From: AR5 sp035762565
Lineage (GTDB): Bacteria; Methylomirabilota; Methylomirabilia; Rokubacteriales; CSP1-6
Length of the DNA: 23,565 nt
Reading direction: 5' to 3'
NCBI GenBank assembly: GCA_035762565.1
Contig: DASTOJ010000075.1
Location: forward strand, 1 to 23,565
The stretch's first letter is position 1. Each line of letters begins with the position of its first letter. A program made the position numbers and the translations under genes. Below the pieces are notes generated by a model, which saw only the letters and a program-made list of their open reading frames with translations, made no database searches and was not told where the DNA came from. This document shows positions 6,885 to 15,696 of this stretch, piece after piece.

Positions 6885-7451
6885 CGTCTTCCCCCAGCGC
6901 CACGTGGACGAGATCCCAGAGGACGTGATAGAGCGCCACGTGCGTCTCCTGGATGCGGTGGATGCTGAACGAGGGGACGACGAAGCCGTGATCGGCCAGG
7001 GCCACCAGCCGCCCACCGTCCTTGCCGGTGAGCGCGATCGTGAGCAGGCCGAGCGCGCGGGCGACCTCCAGCCCGTGCACGAGGTTCGGCGACTGGCCGC
7101 TCGTGCTGAGCGCCAGCGCCATGTCGCCCGGGCGGGCGAGCGTGCGGAGCTGGTCGCCGAAGACCCGGGCGAAATCGCGGTCGTTCGAGATCGCCGTGAG
7201 CAGGGCGCTGTCGGTCGTCAGCGCCAGGGCGGGCAGCGCCCGGCGCTTCTCGACGATCGGATGGCAGAACTCCACGGCCACGTGCTGGGCGTCGGTGGCG
7301 CCGCCGCCGTTGCCCATGACGTAGAGCCGCGCGCCACGCTGGAAGGCCACCGCCATCGCCCGGGCGAGCGCCTCGATCCGGTCGGCCTCGGCGCGGAAGA
7401 ACTGCTCCTTGACGTCGGCGCTCTCGCGCGCCTTGCGGAGGATGGCGTCCT

Positions 7452-7455
<4 letters not shown>
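6874..7455 (-). CDS. SIS-domain isomerase, GmhA-like (sedoheptulose-7-phosphate isomerase family)
   Basis: This 193-aa protein starts at GTG, overlapping the hypD stop (GTGA, 7452-7455). The SIS fold is clear: YVMGNGGGATDAQHVAVEF near residues 45-63, LTTDSALLTAISND, STSGQSPN and the C-terminal IQETHVALYHVLWDLV. These match GmhA, which converts sedoheptulose 7-phosphate to a heptose 7-phosphate for the lipopolysaccharide core. No other heptose gene is nearby. Instead the gene is wedged between hypD and hypE, overlapping both. That location suggests a job in hydrogenase maturation or its metabolite supply rather than envelope synthesis. The fold is certain; the substrate is unknown. Confidence 0.88.
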
Positions 7456-8557
<1,102 letters not shown>

Positions 8558-8561
<4 letters not shown>

Positions 8562-8815
8562 GCATCCGTCTCCGGCACCTGCAGCTCGCCCAGCAGCCCC
8601 AGCTCCTCCAGCAGGCGGTACGTCCGCTCGGCCTCCTCGGGATCGACGCGGCTCAGCGCGAAGCCGACATGCACGAGGACGTAGTCGCCGAGCCCGGCCT
8701 CGGGCAGATGCTCCAGGCACACCTTGCGGAGGGTCCCGCCGAAGTCGGCGCGGCCCATGCGAATCCCGCGGTCCTCGAAGACCTCGATGACCTTGCCGGG
8801 GATCGCCAGGCACAT
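8558..8815 (-). CDS. hypC: Hydrogenase maturation chaperone HypC/HybG
   Basis: This 85-aa protein begins with the hallmark MCLAIPGKV, whose Cys2 binds the iron of the Fe(CN)2CO precursor and docks on the large subunit. The rest (VCLEHLPEAGLGDYVLVHVG and a helical C-terminus with two Glu-rich turns) matches the OB-fold family. The ATG shares one base with the hypF stop (TGATG, 8813-8817). The start is certain because Cys2 must follow the initiator Met. Confidence 0.96.
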
Positions 8816-11142
8816 CAGACGTCGCCCCTTGCCGCCAGTTGCCGGGCCGCCACCGAGGCCTGCCCGAGGGCGAGCCCGCCGTCGTTGGCCGGCACCTGAC
8901 GATGACTGTAGACCTCGAAGCCGCCGGCCTCCAGGCGCCCGACCGCCGCCGCCAGGAGCCAGGCGTTCTGGAACACGCCGCCGCTCAGCGCGACCGCCCC
9001 GAGCCCCGTGCGCTCGCGGACCCGCGCGCACACCCGCACGAGGACGTCCGCGAGCGTCGCGTGGAAGCGCGCGGCGATCCGCGCGGCCGGCACCTCGCGC
9101 AGCAGGTCTTCCACGACACCGCGCACGACGTCGGTGGTACGGACGACGAGGGCGCCGCCGGTCTCCTCGAGGCGTGCGGAGTAGACACGGTCGGCCTCGG
9201 GCTCGGCGAGGGCCTCGAGCTCCATGGCGGCCTGGGCCTCGAAGCCGACCCGGTCCCGCACCCCGAGCAGGCTGGCGACAGCGTCGAACAGGCGCCCGGC
9301 GCTGGAGGTGAGCGGGGCGTTGAGGCCGCGGTCCGCGGCCCGGACGAGCACGCGCCAGGCCGCGGGGTCGAGCCGCCGCATGAACGCCAGGTCGAGCGTC
9401 GCCATCGCCTCGCCGTACGCCGCGCGCAGGAAGACGGCCGCCATGCGCCAGGGCTCACGGATCGCGGCCTCGCCGCCCGGCAGCGGCACCGGCTCGAAGT
9501 GGCCGGCGCGCTCGAATCCCGCCAGGTCGGCCACGAGGAACTCGCCGCCCCAGACGTGGCCGTCGGGGCCATGGCCCGTGCCGTCCCAGGCGACACCGAT
9601 CACGCGACGGTCCAAGCCGTTGTCGGCCAGGCAGGCGGCGATGTGAGCGTGGTGATGCTGGACGGCGACGCGCTCGACGCCCTCGAGCGAGCGGGCGTAG
9701 GCGGTCGACCGGTAGCCCGGATGGAGGTCGTGAGCGACGACCTCGGGTGACAGGTCGAACAGCCGCCGGAAATGAGCGACGGCGTCGAGGAACGCGCGGA
9801 AGGCGCTCTCGCTCGTGAGGTCGCCGAGGTGCTGGCTGAGGAACGCCTGGTCGCCGCGAACCAGCGCGAACGTGCTCTTCAGCTCGCCCCCGCAGGCCAG
9901 CACGGGCCGGGGCACCACCACCGGCAGCCGGACGGCGAGCGGTACGTACCCGCGGGAGCGGCGCACGAGCCGCGGCACGCCGCCGGCCACGCGCGCCACC
10001 GAGTCGTCGCATGGCACCGCGATCGGCCGATCGTGGACGACGAACAGGTCGGCGAGGCCACGCAGCCGCCGCCGCGCCTCGGCGTCGAGGTGGACGATCG
10101 TCTCGTCGCTGGCGTTGCCGCTGGTCATCACGAGCGGGCGGGCGGCGGCCTCGAGGAGGAGCTGGTGGAGCGGCGTGTACGGGAGCATGACGCCGACCTC
10201 GCGACACCCGGGCGCCACCTCCCCGGCGATCGGGGATGCCGCGCGCCGGGCGACGAGGACGATCGGACGGGCGGGCGAGGCGAGCAGCCGCGCCTCGGCC
10301 TCCGACACGTGGGCGAGCGCGCGGGCCGCCGCGACGTCCTTCACCATCACCGCCAGCGGCTTCGCCCCGCGCCGCTTCCGGCGGCGCAGCTCGGCCACCA
10401 CCGCCCCCGCCGTCGCGTCGCACGCCAGGTGATAGCCCCCCACGCCCTTGACGGCGACGATGGCGCCCGTCCGGAGCGCGGCGGCGGCGCTGCGGATCGG
10501 GTCCGTGGCCGGCATCACGGCCCCGCCGGGGCCGAGCAGCGCGAGCCGGGGACCGCAGGCCGGACACGCGATGCTCTCGGCGTGGAACCGCCGGGCGCCC
10601 GGGTCGTCGTACTCCTCCCGGCAGCGCGCGCACAGGACGAAGCCTGCCAGCGTCGTCCGCTCCCGGTCGTAGGGCAGCGCGCGGACCACGGTGAATCGCG
10701 GCCCGCACTCCGCGCACGTCAGGAGGGCATAGCCGTGGCGCCGATCGCGAGGGTCGGCCAGCTCGCCGAGGCACGCCTCGCAGGCGGCCAGGTCCGGCGC
10801 CGGACACAGCCGGGCCTCGCCGTCGCGCACGCTGCCGCCGATCTCGAACGCGCCGCCGGCTCCGCGCGGCTCGTCCCAGCGGACCCTGAATCCGTTGTGC
10901 CGGCCGGTGGCCGGCGCCCGGGCTTCCAGCTCGCGGACGAACCGCCGGAGCCTGTCCTCGTCGCCCTCGACCTCGATCAGCGCGCCCTGGAGCGAGTTGC
11001 GGATCGACCCGGGGAGGCCGTGACGGACGGCGACGCGGTGGACGAACGGCCGGAAGCCGACACCCTGGACGACGCCTTCGATCTCGATGGTGCAGCGGCG
11101 CACACGCGTCGCGTCGAGCGAGATGCTACTGGAGACGCCCAT
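8815..11142 (-). CDS. hypF: Hydrogenase maturation carbamoyltransferase HypF
   Basis: This 775-aa protein transfers the carbamoyl group of carbamoyl phosphate to HypE, the first step to the cyanide ligands. Domains in order are an acylphosphatase-like domain (VQGVGFRPFVHR, about 18-105), two zinc fingers with eight cysteines spaced C-X2-C-X18-C-X2-C-X24-C-X2-C-X18-C-X2-C (C121 to C196), a YrdC-like domain (about 210-390) and a Kae1-like domain (HHHAHIAACLAD, WDGTGHGPDG). The ATG at 11142 is preferred over an upstream in-frame start because GGACAGGAG precedes it and the acylphosphatase domain follows at the usual distance. It is the first gene of the hydrogenase locus, behind a good promoter. 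Confidence 0.97.
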   Translation of the reverse strand: MGVSSSISLDATRVRRCTIEIEGVVQGVGFRPFVHRVAVRHGLPGSIRNSLQGALIEVEGDEDRLRRFVRELEARAPATGRHNGFRVRWDEPRGAGGAFEIGGSVRDGEARLCPAPDLAACEACLGELADPRDRRHGYALLTCAECGPRFTVVRALPYDRERTTLAGFVLCARCREEYDDPGARRFHAESIACPACGPRLALLGPGGAVMPATDPIRSAAAALRTGAIVAVKGVGGYHLACDATAGAVVAELRRRKRRGAKPLAVMVKDVAAARALAHVSEAEARLLASPARPIVLVARRAASPIAGEVAPGCREVGVMLPYTPLHQLLLEAAARPLVMTSGNASDETIVHLDAEARRRLRGLADLFVVHDRPIAVPCDDSVARVAGGVPRLVRRSRGYVPLAVRLPVVVPRPVLACGGELKSTFALVRGDQAFLSQHLGDLTSESAFRAFLDAVAHFRRLFDLSPEVVAHDLHPGYRSTAYARSLEGVERVAVQHHHAHIAACLADNGLDRRVIGVAWDGTGHGPDGHVWGGEFLVADLAGFERAGHFEPVPLPGGEAAIREPWRMAAVFLRAAYGEAMATLDLAFMRRLDPAAWRVLVRAADRGLNAPLTSSAGRLFDAVASLLGVRDRVGFEAQAAMELEALAEPEADRVYSARLEETGGALVVRTTDVVRGVVEDLLREVPAARIAARFHATLADVLVRVCARVRERTGLGAVALSGGVFQNAWLLAAAVGRLEAGGFEVYSHRQVPANDGGLALGQASVAARQLAARGDV

Positions 11143-11176
11143 CGTGCTCCTGTCCACGCGCGCAGAGTGTGGGCAC

Positions 11177-11205
11177 AGTGTAGGGGTGGGGCAGGAGCGG
11201 GTCAA
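11177..11205 (-). promoter_or_regulatory. Sigma70-type promoter for the hypF-led hydrogenase operon
   Basis: On the minus strand, TTGACC (11200-11205) and TACACT (11177-11182) are separated by 17 bases and match the consensus at 5/6 and 4/6 positions. The predicted start is near 11170, giving a leader of about 30 bases before the hypF ATG with its GGACAGGAG site. Not experimentally known. Confidence 0.6.
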
Positions 11206-11223
11206 ACAACCGTGCGGGCGTCA

Positions 11224-11239
11224 GTTCGAAATTTCGAAC
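11224..11239. promoter_or_regulatory. Perfect 16-bp palindrome upstream of the hydrogenase promoter
   Basis: GTTCGAAATTTCGAAC is its own reverse complement over all 16 bases and stands out as AT-richer than its surroundings. Its centre lies about 61 bases upstream of the predicted transcription start of the hypF operon, a typical place for a dimeric activator. The bound protein is unknown. Confidence 0.5.
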
Positions 11240-11257
11240 GGGCGTGGGCCGGAGGCG

Positions 11258-11279
11258 CGTGCCGGTCGACACCGGCACG
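11258..11279 (-). terminator. Hairpin after hsp20, possible terminator
   Basis: CGTGCCGGT and ACCGGCACG form a perfect 9-bp stem with a 4-base loop, 23 bases after the hsp20 stop and before the hydrogenase promoter. No U-run follows, so intrinsic termination is uncertain. It may instead protect the 3' end of the message. Confidence 0.4.
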
Positions 11280-11302
11280 GCCTCGGTCCGGGCTGGCCTC
11301 GA

Positions 11303-11746
11303 TCAGGCGGCCTTGACTTCGATCGTCCTCGGCGTCGCGGCCTGCGGCGCGGGGATCCTCACCTCGAGCATGCCTCTCGCGTACTTCGCCTCCACCTGGG
11401 CGGCGTTGACGCCCTCGGGGAGGGCGAACGTCCGCTGGAAAGCGCCGTACGCGACCTCGCGGACGAAATAGTCCTTGCCCGCGGTGTCGTGATCGGCCGT
11501 GCGCTCGCCCTTGACGGTGAGGACGTCGTCCATGAAGGACACCTTCACGTCCTCCGGATTCACGCCCGGCAGGGCGAGCTGGATGACGTAGGTGCCGTCC
11601 TCCATCCGTCCCTCCGCGGCGGGAAGCCACGACGGACGCTGAGCTGCCTCATCCGGGGCGCCACCGAAGAAGCTGTCGGGTAGATCGTTGACGTCGTGGT
11701 GGAAGTGGAACTGCCGGGTCGGGGACCAGCGAAGCATCGTGTTCAT
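11303..11746 (-). CDS. Small heat-shock protein, Hsp20/alpha-crystallin family
   Basis: This 147-aa cytoplasmic holdase binds unfolding proteins and keeps them refoldable. The alpha-crystallin domain spans about residues 45-135: YVIQLALPGVNPEDVKVSF, VLTVKGER, then AYGAFQRTFALPEGVN and the family signature ARGMLEVRIP. The C-terminal TIEV is the I-x-I/V oligomerisation motif. The N-terminus, with RWSPTRQFHFHHDVNDLPDSF, is typical. The ATG at 11746 follows GAGGAGAGCACC. It comes 73 bases after the 80-aa gene on the same strand and probably shares its transcript. Confidence 0.94.
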   Translation of the reverse strand: MNTMLRWSPTRQFHFHHDVNDLPDSFFGGAPDEAAQRPSWLPAAEGRMEDGTYVIQLALPGVNPEDVKVSFMDDVLTVKGERTADHDTAGKDYFVREVAYGAFQRTFALPEGVNAAQVEAKYARGMLEVRIPAPQAATPRTIEVKAA

Positions 11747-11819
11747 GGTGCTCTCCTCTCGAAGATCTGTTGTCGTACCGCCGGGGCTCCCGCGCTCTGG
11801 ACGACCGTTTCCGTCCTGC

Positions 11820-12062
11820 TCACCGCGCGGCCCCGAGGTACATCGACATGAAGTGCTCGCGCTCCGATTCCAACGTTCGTCGTCGGTCACGTTCGAGGGT
11901 CGTCCGCACTCGGAGGTCCGAACCAGTCAGGCACGCCTCGTAGTACCGCCGGAGCCCCTCGGCGCCACCCGTTGCAAACGCGCTTTCCGCCTGCTCCTTC
12001 AGCTCCCAACCAGAGATCAAGTCCTTGCCGCCTTCGTATACATCCAGAACGACCGCCAGCAT
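11820..12062 (-). CDS. Hypothetical protein, 80 aa, unrecognised
   Basis: The protein is predicted all-helical and charged, with MLAVVLDVYEGGKDLISGWE at the start, a RRYYEACL segment in the middle and an Arg/Glu-rich end (RDRRRTLESEREHF). I do not recognise a family, and it shows no toxin-type catalytic motif (PIN, RelE, HEPN). The ATG at 12062 is favoured by AGAGGGG five bases upstream. An alternative in-frame GTG at 12140 overlaps the stop of the preceding gene (GTGA) and would add 26 polar residues. It lies between a ribbon-helix-helix-like gene and hsp20, all on one strand. Confidence 0.55.
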   Translation of the reverse strand: MLAVVLDVYEGGKDLISGWELKEQAESAFATGGAEGLRRYYEACLTGSDLRVRTTLERDRRRTLESEREHFMSMYLGAAR

Positions 12063-12136
12063 TGCCGCCCCTCTGTCCACTTCCACCCTCGTCGTCTCCT
12101 CTCGCCACCCTCGATCGGTGGGTGGCCGTAATCTTG

Positions 12137-12391
12137 TCACCCCTGCGGCCTCAGTCCTGCTCGACGCGCCACGCTGCGCTGGTGGCGAACCGCCCTGGCC
12201 TGACCCTCGACGCTGGCGAGGAGGGCCGGGTGGTTGTCTCGCCTCAGCCCCACTTCGATGAGGGCCCGAAGGACGATCTGGAGGCTCACCGGGAGCTTGA
12301 GCGCGGTCGTTTCCTTCCCGGCCAGGACACGGGCCCGGTCCAGGACGTCCTGCTTGAGGACGAGGAGGACTTTCGCCTTGTTCGTGAGCAT
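12137..12391 (-). CDS. Probable ribbon-helix-helix DNA-binding protein, 84 aa
   Basis: The N-terminus NKAKVLLVLKQDVLDRARVL fits a ribbon-helix-helix pattern, with a beta-strand of alternating residues then a first helix. ALKLPVSLQIVLRALIEVGL supplies the second helix. The C-terminal 30 residues are basic. Such proteins bind DNA as dimers and often control their own operon. The ATG at 12391 is chosen because the longer in-frame ORF runs into the promoter region. The gene sits just downstream of a promoter carrying a short palindrome. It could be an antitoxin-like regulator, but its partner is unrecognised. Confidence 0.6.
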   Translation of the reverse strand: MLTNKAKVLLVLKQDVLDRARVLAGKETTALKLPVSLQIVLRALIEVGLRRDNHPALLASVEGQARAVRHQRSVARRAGLRPQG

Positions 12392-12418
12392 CACCACCCC
12401 GGCTATGGGTATATGAGT

Positions 12419-12431
12419 TATATCCGATATA
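12419..12431. promoter_or_regulatory. TATATC-C-GATATA palindrome, candidate operator
   Basis: A 6-bp inverted repeat about a single central base lies just downstream of the predicted -10 box of the ribbon-helix-helix gene. It is well placed for repression of its own promoter. It sits inside an AT-rich island, so chance symmetry is possible. Confidence 0.4.
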
Positions 12432-12434
12432 TAA

Positions 12435-12462
12435 AATATATTACTAAAGGCCCGCAAGTCAA
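12435..12462 (-). promoter_or_regulatory. Sigma70-type promoter for the ribbon-helix-helix/80-aa/hsp20 operon
   Basis: On the minus strand, TTGACT (12457-12462) and TATATT (12435-12440) are 16 bases apart, each 5/6 to consensus. The -35 box lies in the loop of CCCGC/GCGGG (12451-12455 and 12463-12467). The surrounding 40 bases are strikingly AT-rich for this genome, which aids melting. Confidence 0.6.
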
Positions 12463-12525
12463 GCGGGATCGCGCGGGAGGCGGGGACGGGGATACCCGGT
12501 CAGGAGGACGACCGCGGCGCTTGAA

Positions 12526-13780
12526 TTAGCCGGCGGCGGTGGCCATCGCCCGGAAACCGGCGTCGCGCGCGATCAGCTCGTCGTACGAGCCGACCGCGGC
12601 CAGCCGGCCGTCGCGCAGCAGGGCCAGGCGGTCGCAGCGGCGGACGGTGCTGAGGCGGTGGGCGATGACGACCAGCGTCTTGACGCCGCGCAAGGCCTCG
12701 AGGGCGTCGATCAGCTCGCGCTCGGTGGCGGTGTCGAGGGCGGAGGTGGCCTCGTCGAAGACCAGCACGTCGGGCTCGTGGTAGAGGGCGCGGGCGATCG
12801 CCACGCGCTGGCGCTGGCCGCCCGACAGCCGCGTGCCCCGCTCGCCGAGCAGGGTGTCGAGCCCGCGCGGCAGCACGGCGACGACGTCGGCGAGCTGGGC
12901 CAGCTGCACGGCGGCCGTCACTCGTCGCTCGTCGATCTCGGCGTCGGCGATGCCGAAGGCCACGTTGCGGCGCAGGGTGTCGTCCAGGATGAACGGCTCC
13001 TGGGCGACGTAGCCGAGGTGCCGCTGCCAGGAGCGGAGCGCGCCCGCGATGTCGCGGCCGTCCACGGTGATCCGGCCGGCCGTGGGCTCGAGCAACCCGA
13101 GCAGGAGATCGACGAGGGTGCTCTTGCCGGCGCCCGAGGGCCCCACGACGCCGATCGACTCGCCCCGGGCGATCGTCAGGCTCACGTCGACCAGCACGGC
13201 GTCGCCCGCGCCCGCGTAGGCGTACGACACGCGCTCCAGCGTCAGCGCGCGGGTGAAGCGGATCGCCTCGGACCCGGCGGGCCCGGCGGCCGGCGGGGGC
13301 AGCGCGGCGAGATCGGCGCGCAGGTCGTGGATCCAGCCCCGGCTGTAGCGGAGCTCGGCGGCGTAGAGCATGAGGCGGTTGGCCGAGGGGATCACCCGAC
13401 GGGGCGGCCAGGTAGGCGGCGAGCAACCGGTGCGAGAGCTGGCGCACCGAGCGGTTGAGGGCCTGCTCCTGCACCCACGTGACGCCCGCCAGCAGCACGG
13501 TGCGCGCGACGTAGAACGCCATGACGAGCAGCGTGAAGGCCAGGATGACCGAGGGGCCGTCCTGCCACGGCAGGCGCGCGTAGATCCACGACGCCCCCGG
13601 CAGCGTCGCGGCCCGCGCGGGGTCGCCGAGAATCGTGATCAACCCGAAGGCCGCGCCCGCGCCCACCGCCTCCGCCACCGCTGCGGCCAGGGCGAGGGGA
13701 ACGAGCGCAGCCCAGCGCCAGCGCGCCCGCAGCGACAGCAGGCCCAGGCACGCCTGGACGTCGCTCAGCATCTCCGCCAT
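12526..13780 (-). pseudogene. ABC exporter with internal deletion and frame change; nucleotide-binding domain intact
   Basis: Two reading frames make one broken gene. From 13780, about 127 residues encode the first part of an ABC exporter membrane domain, with spans near 24-50 and 78-100. Near 13400 the frame is lost. A second frame then resumes (RVIPSANRLMLYAAELRYSR) at a point normally close to the end of the membrane domain. It continues into a full nucleotide-binding domain: Walker A GPSGAGKST, Q-loop VAQEPF, signature LSGGQRQR, Walker B VLVFDEATSALD and H-loop IAHRLST. Compared with usual exporters of about 580 residues, roughly 170 residues of membrane domain are missing. The 289-aa 3' part, with a GTG at 13395, could still be translated, but a working transporter is unlikely. 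An assembly collapse is an alternative. Confidence 0.75.
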
Positions 13781-13840
13781 GCTCTCACGGGCGACGCTCT
13801 CGCGATAAGATACGGCGAGCCTGCTGACAGGAGGGTCCTC

Positions 13841-15004
13841 ATGGCCAAGCGCGGCTTCCGGATCATGGACAGCGACCTGCACACGATGGAGCCGGACGAC
13901 CTCTGGGTGAAGTACCTGGACGAGCCGTTCCGGAAGTTCGCGCCCGTGTTCAGGCGGGGCGGCGAGCGCGCGCCCAACCAGCCCACCATCGAGCTCGCGG
14001 GCCTGACCATCGGCGAGATGAGCGTGCGGCCGGCCTCGGCCGCGGTGGGCGCCGACCTGCACCGCCGCACGGTGGCCAAGCATCCCCACAACGCGGTGGC
14101 GATGGCCCGCGGCTACGACGCCGAGTCGCACCTGGCGGCGATGGACATCGAGGGGATCGACGTCGCGGTCCTCTACGGCACCCGCGGCCGCCAGGTGCTG
14201 ATGCACGACGACCTCGACCCCCGCGTGGCCGCCGCCCTGGCGCGCGCCCACAACGACTGGACCCGCGATTACTGCGCGCGCGACCCCGAGCGCCTGAAGT
14301 TCGCCGCCCAGGTCGCCTTCCATGACGTGCCGTCGGCGGTCGCCGAGGCGCGGCGCGCGGTGCGCGAGCTGGGCGCCGTCGCGGTGATCGGCAATCCGAA
14401 CCCGATCAACGGCCGCCACGTCCACGATCCCGAGATGGAGCCGCTCTGGAGCGCGGTCGAGGAGCTGGGCGTCCCGGTCGGCTTCCACCCGACCGGCCAG
14501 TCCTCGCTGCGCGACGACATCGCGCGGCGCGTGCTCGACCATCCCAACGGCCGGCTCATCGGCAGCGCCGCCCGCAACCCGATGGAGCTGATGCTGGCCT
14601 TCGCCAGCATGGCCGCCGGGGGCGTGCTGGAGCGCCATCCCGGCCTGCGCTGCGCCTTCCTGGAGGGCACGTGCGGCTGGCTGCCCTGGTGGCTGTGGCG
14701 GCTGGACGAGGCGTGGGAGAAGTTCGGCCCGGGCTCCGACGTCAAGATCTCGGCCCGTCCCAGCGAGTACTTCTTCCGCCAGTGCTACGTGGCCACCGAC
14801 GCCGACGAGAAGGTGCTGCGCCAGGTGGTCGAGGCCGTCGGCGACGACAACATCGTCGTGTCCACCGACTACCCGCACTCCGACGGGCTCTTCCCCGACG
14901 CGATGGACGAATTCATCGGGCTCGAGGGCGTGAGCGACAAGACGAAGGCCAAGATCCTGTGGGACAACTGCGCCCGCCTGTACCCGCTGGCGGCCGGCCG
15001 CTGA
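13841..15004 (+). CDS. Amidohydrolase family 2 (ACMSD-like TIM-barrel metal enzyme)
   Basis: This 387-aa protein belongs to the amidohydrolase-2 superfamily, whose members hydrolyse or decarboxylate small organic acids at a metal site. Visible are DSDLHTMEPDDLW near the N-terminus, GVPVGFHPTG with the barrel His, and NIVVSTDYPHSDG with the catalytic Asp. The usual first metal motif DxHxH is DSDLH here, so one ligand differs. The length is normal. The ATG follows GACAGGAGG, an excellent ribosome site. The substrate cannot be told from sequence or neighbours. The next gene overlaps or abuts its stop. Confidence 0.85.
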   Translation: MAKRGFRIMDSDLHTMEPDDLWVKYLDEPFRKFAPVFRRGGERAPNQPTIELAGLTIGEMSVRPASAAVGADLHRRTVAKHPHNAVAMARGYDAESHLAAMDIEGIDVAVLYGTRGRQVLMHDDLDPRVAAALARAHNDWTRDYCARDPERLKFAAQVAFHDVPSAVAEARRAVRELGAVAVIGNPNPINGRHVHDPEMEPLWSAVEELGVPVGFHPTGQSSLRDDIARRVLDHPNGRLIGSAARNPMELMLAFASMAAGGVLERHPGLRCAFLEGTCGWLPWWLWRLDEAWEKFGPGSDVKISARPSEYFFRQCYVATDADEKVLRQVVEAVGDDNIVVSTDYPHSDGLFPDAMDEFIGLEGVSDKTKAKILWDNCARLYPLAAGR

Positions 15005-15690
15005 CCACGGCGCTCGTCGCGCTCGGCGTCGGCCTCGCGCTGACCCTGGCCAGTGTTGCCGGCGCCCAGCCGGAGCGCGCTCCGACCGAGCGCGCCCAGC
15101 CCGAGCCGTCGGTGGAGCTGACCGAGGCCGCGGTGATCGAGCGCGACACGGCCGTCGAGGTCTGGGTGCGGCTGAGCCGTCGCGCGAAGTACCAGAGCGA
15201 GCTGATGGACAGCCCGTGGCGCCTCGTGCTCGACCTGGAGGACACGGCCTACAAGTGGTCGGCGCGCCCGGTGCCGGTGGGGATCGACCCCGTGCGGGAG
15301 CTGCGCGGCAGCCAGTACCGCAAGGGCGCCACCCGCCTGGTCATCGAGCTGAGCCGCAGGGTCGCGTACACGATCGAGCAGGACCGCGAGGGGCTCCGGA
15401 TCGTGCTGCCGCGCGAGGGCGCGGCCCGGCCGAAGCCGGCGTCCAAGGCCGCGCCGGTGGCTCCGGCCGTCCGCGGCGTCATCGTGCTCAACGAGCAGGC
15501 GCACGCGTACATCTTCGATCCCCGGACGAAGCAGGTCCGGCGCTACGCCGTCGGCGACTCGGTCGGCGACGCGGTCCTGGAAGCGATCGCCGAGCGCCAC
15601 GTGGTGCTCCGGACGCCCACCGGCCGGGTCGAGCTGCCTGTCGGGGACGCCACCCGCCCGGACGCCGCGCCCACCGCCCGCCCGCGCTGA
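14959..15690 (+). CDS. Secreted AMIN-domain protein with PilP-like C-terminal region
   Basis: A signal peptide (LTTALVALGVGLALTLASV, cleavage after AGA) leads to a Pro/Glu-rich linker. An AMIN domain follows, about residues 58-140: the VEVWVRLSRR strand, LVLDLEDTAYKW and LRIVLPR. AMIN domains bind peptidoglycan or envelope partners, as in PilQ and AmiC. After a Lys/Ala/Pro linker, the end (IVLNEQAHAYIFDPRTKQVR, then DAVLEAIAERHVVLR) resembles the PilP/GspC-type domain that contacts secretins. No ATG exists at the signal peptide. The start given is GTG at 14959, overlapping the amidohydrolase by 46 bases; a CTG at 15001 is the alternative. No pilus or secretion gene is adjacent. Confidence 0.75.
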   Translation: MGQLRPPVPAGGRPLTTALVALGVGLALTLASVAGAQPERAPTERAQPEPSVELTEAAVIERDTAVEVWVRLSRRAKYQSELMDSPWRLVLDLEDTAYKWSARPVPVGIDPVRELRGSQYRKGATRLVIELSRRVAYTIEQDREGLRIVLPREGAARPKPASKAAPVAPAVRGVIVLNEQAHAYIFDPRTKQVRRYAVGDSVGDAVLEAIAERHVVLRTPTGRVELPVGDATRPDAAPTARPR

Positions 15691-15696
15691 GCGGTC

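Noticed and set aside
3894..6968. A plus-strand open frame of 1024 codons opposite the hydrogenase genes
   Set aside because: It is rich in His, Arg, Ala and Gly with no domain, and lies antisense to well-identified genes. In GC-rich DNA, long antisense frames are expected.
6885..7016. Upstream extension of hypE into the SIS gene
   Set aside because: The added residues are low-complexity Ser/Arg/Trp shadow of the SIS gene. GGGGGAAG marks the ATG at 6884.
11143..11205. Upstream extension of hypF by 21 codons
   Set aside because: It would run through the predicted promoter. The ATG at 11142 has a strong ribosome site and fits the family N-terminus.
11224..11239. The 16-bp palindrome as a LexA box
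   Set aside because: Actinobacterial LexA sites have TCGAAC and GTTCGA half-sites facing inward across four bases. Here the half-sites face the other way (GTTCGA..TCGAAC).
12137..12391. Calling the ribbon-helix-helix/80-aa pair a toxin-antitoxin system
   Set aside because: The 80-aa partner shows no known toxin fold or catalytic residues. The pair is kept only as an unproven possibility.
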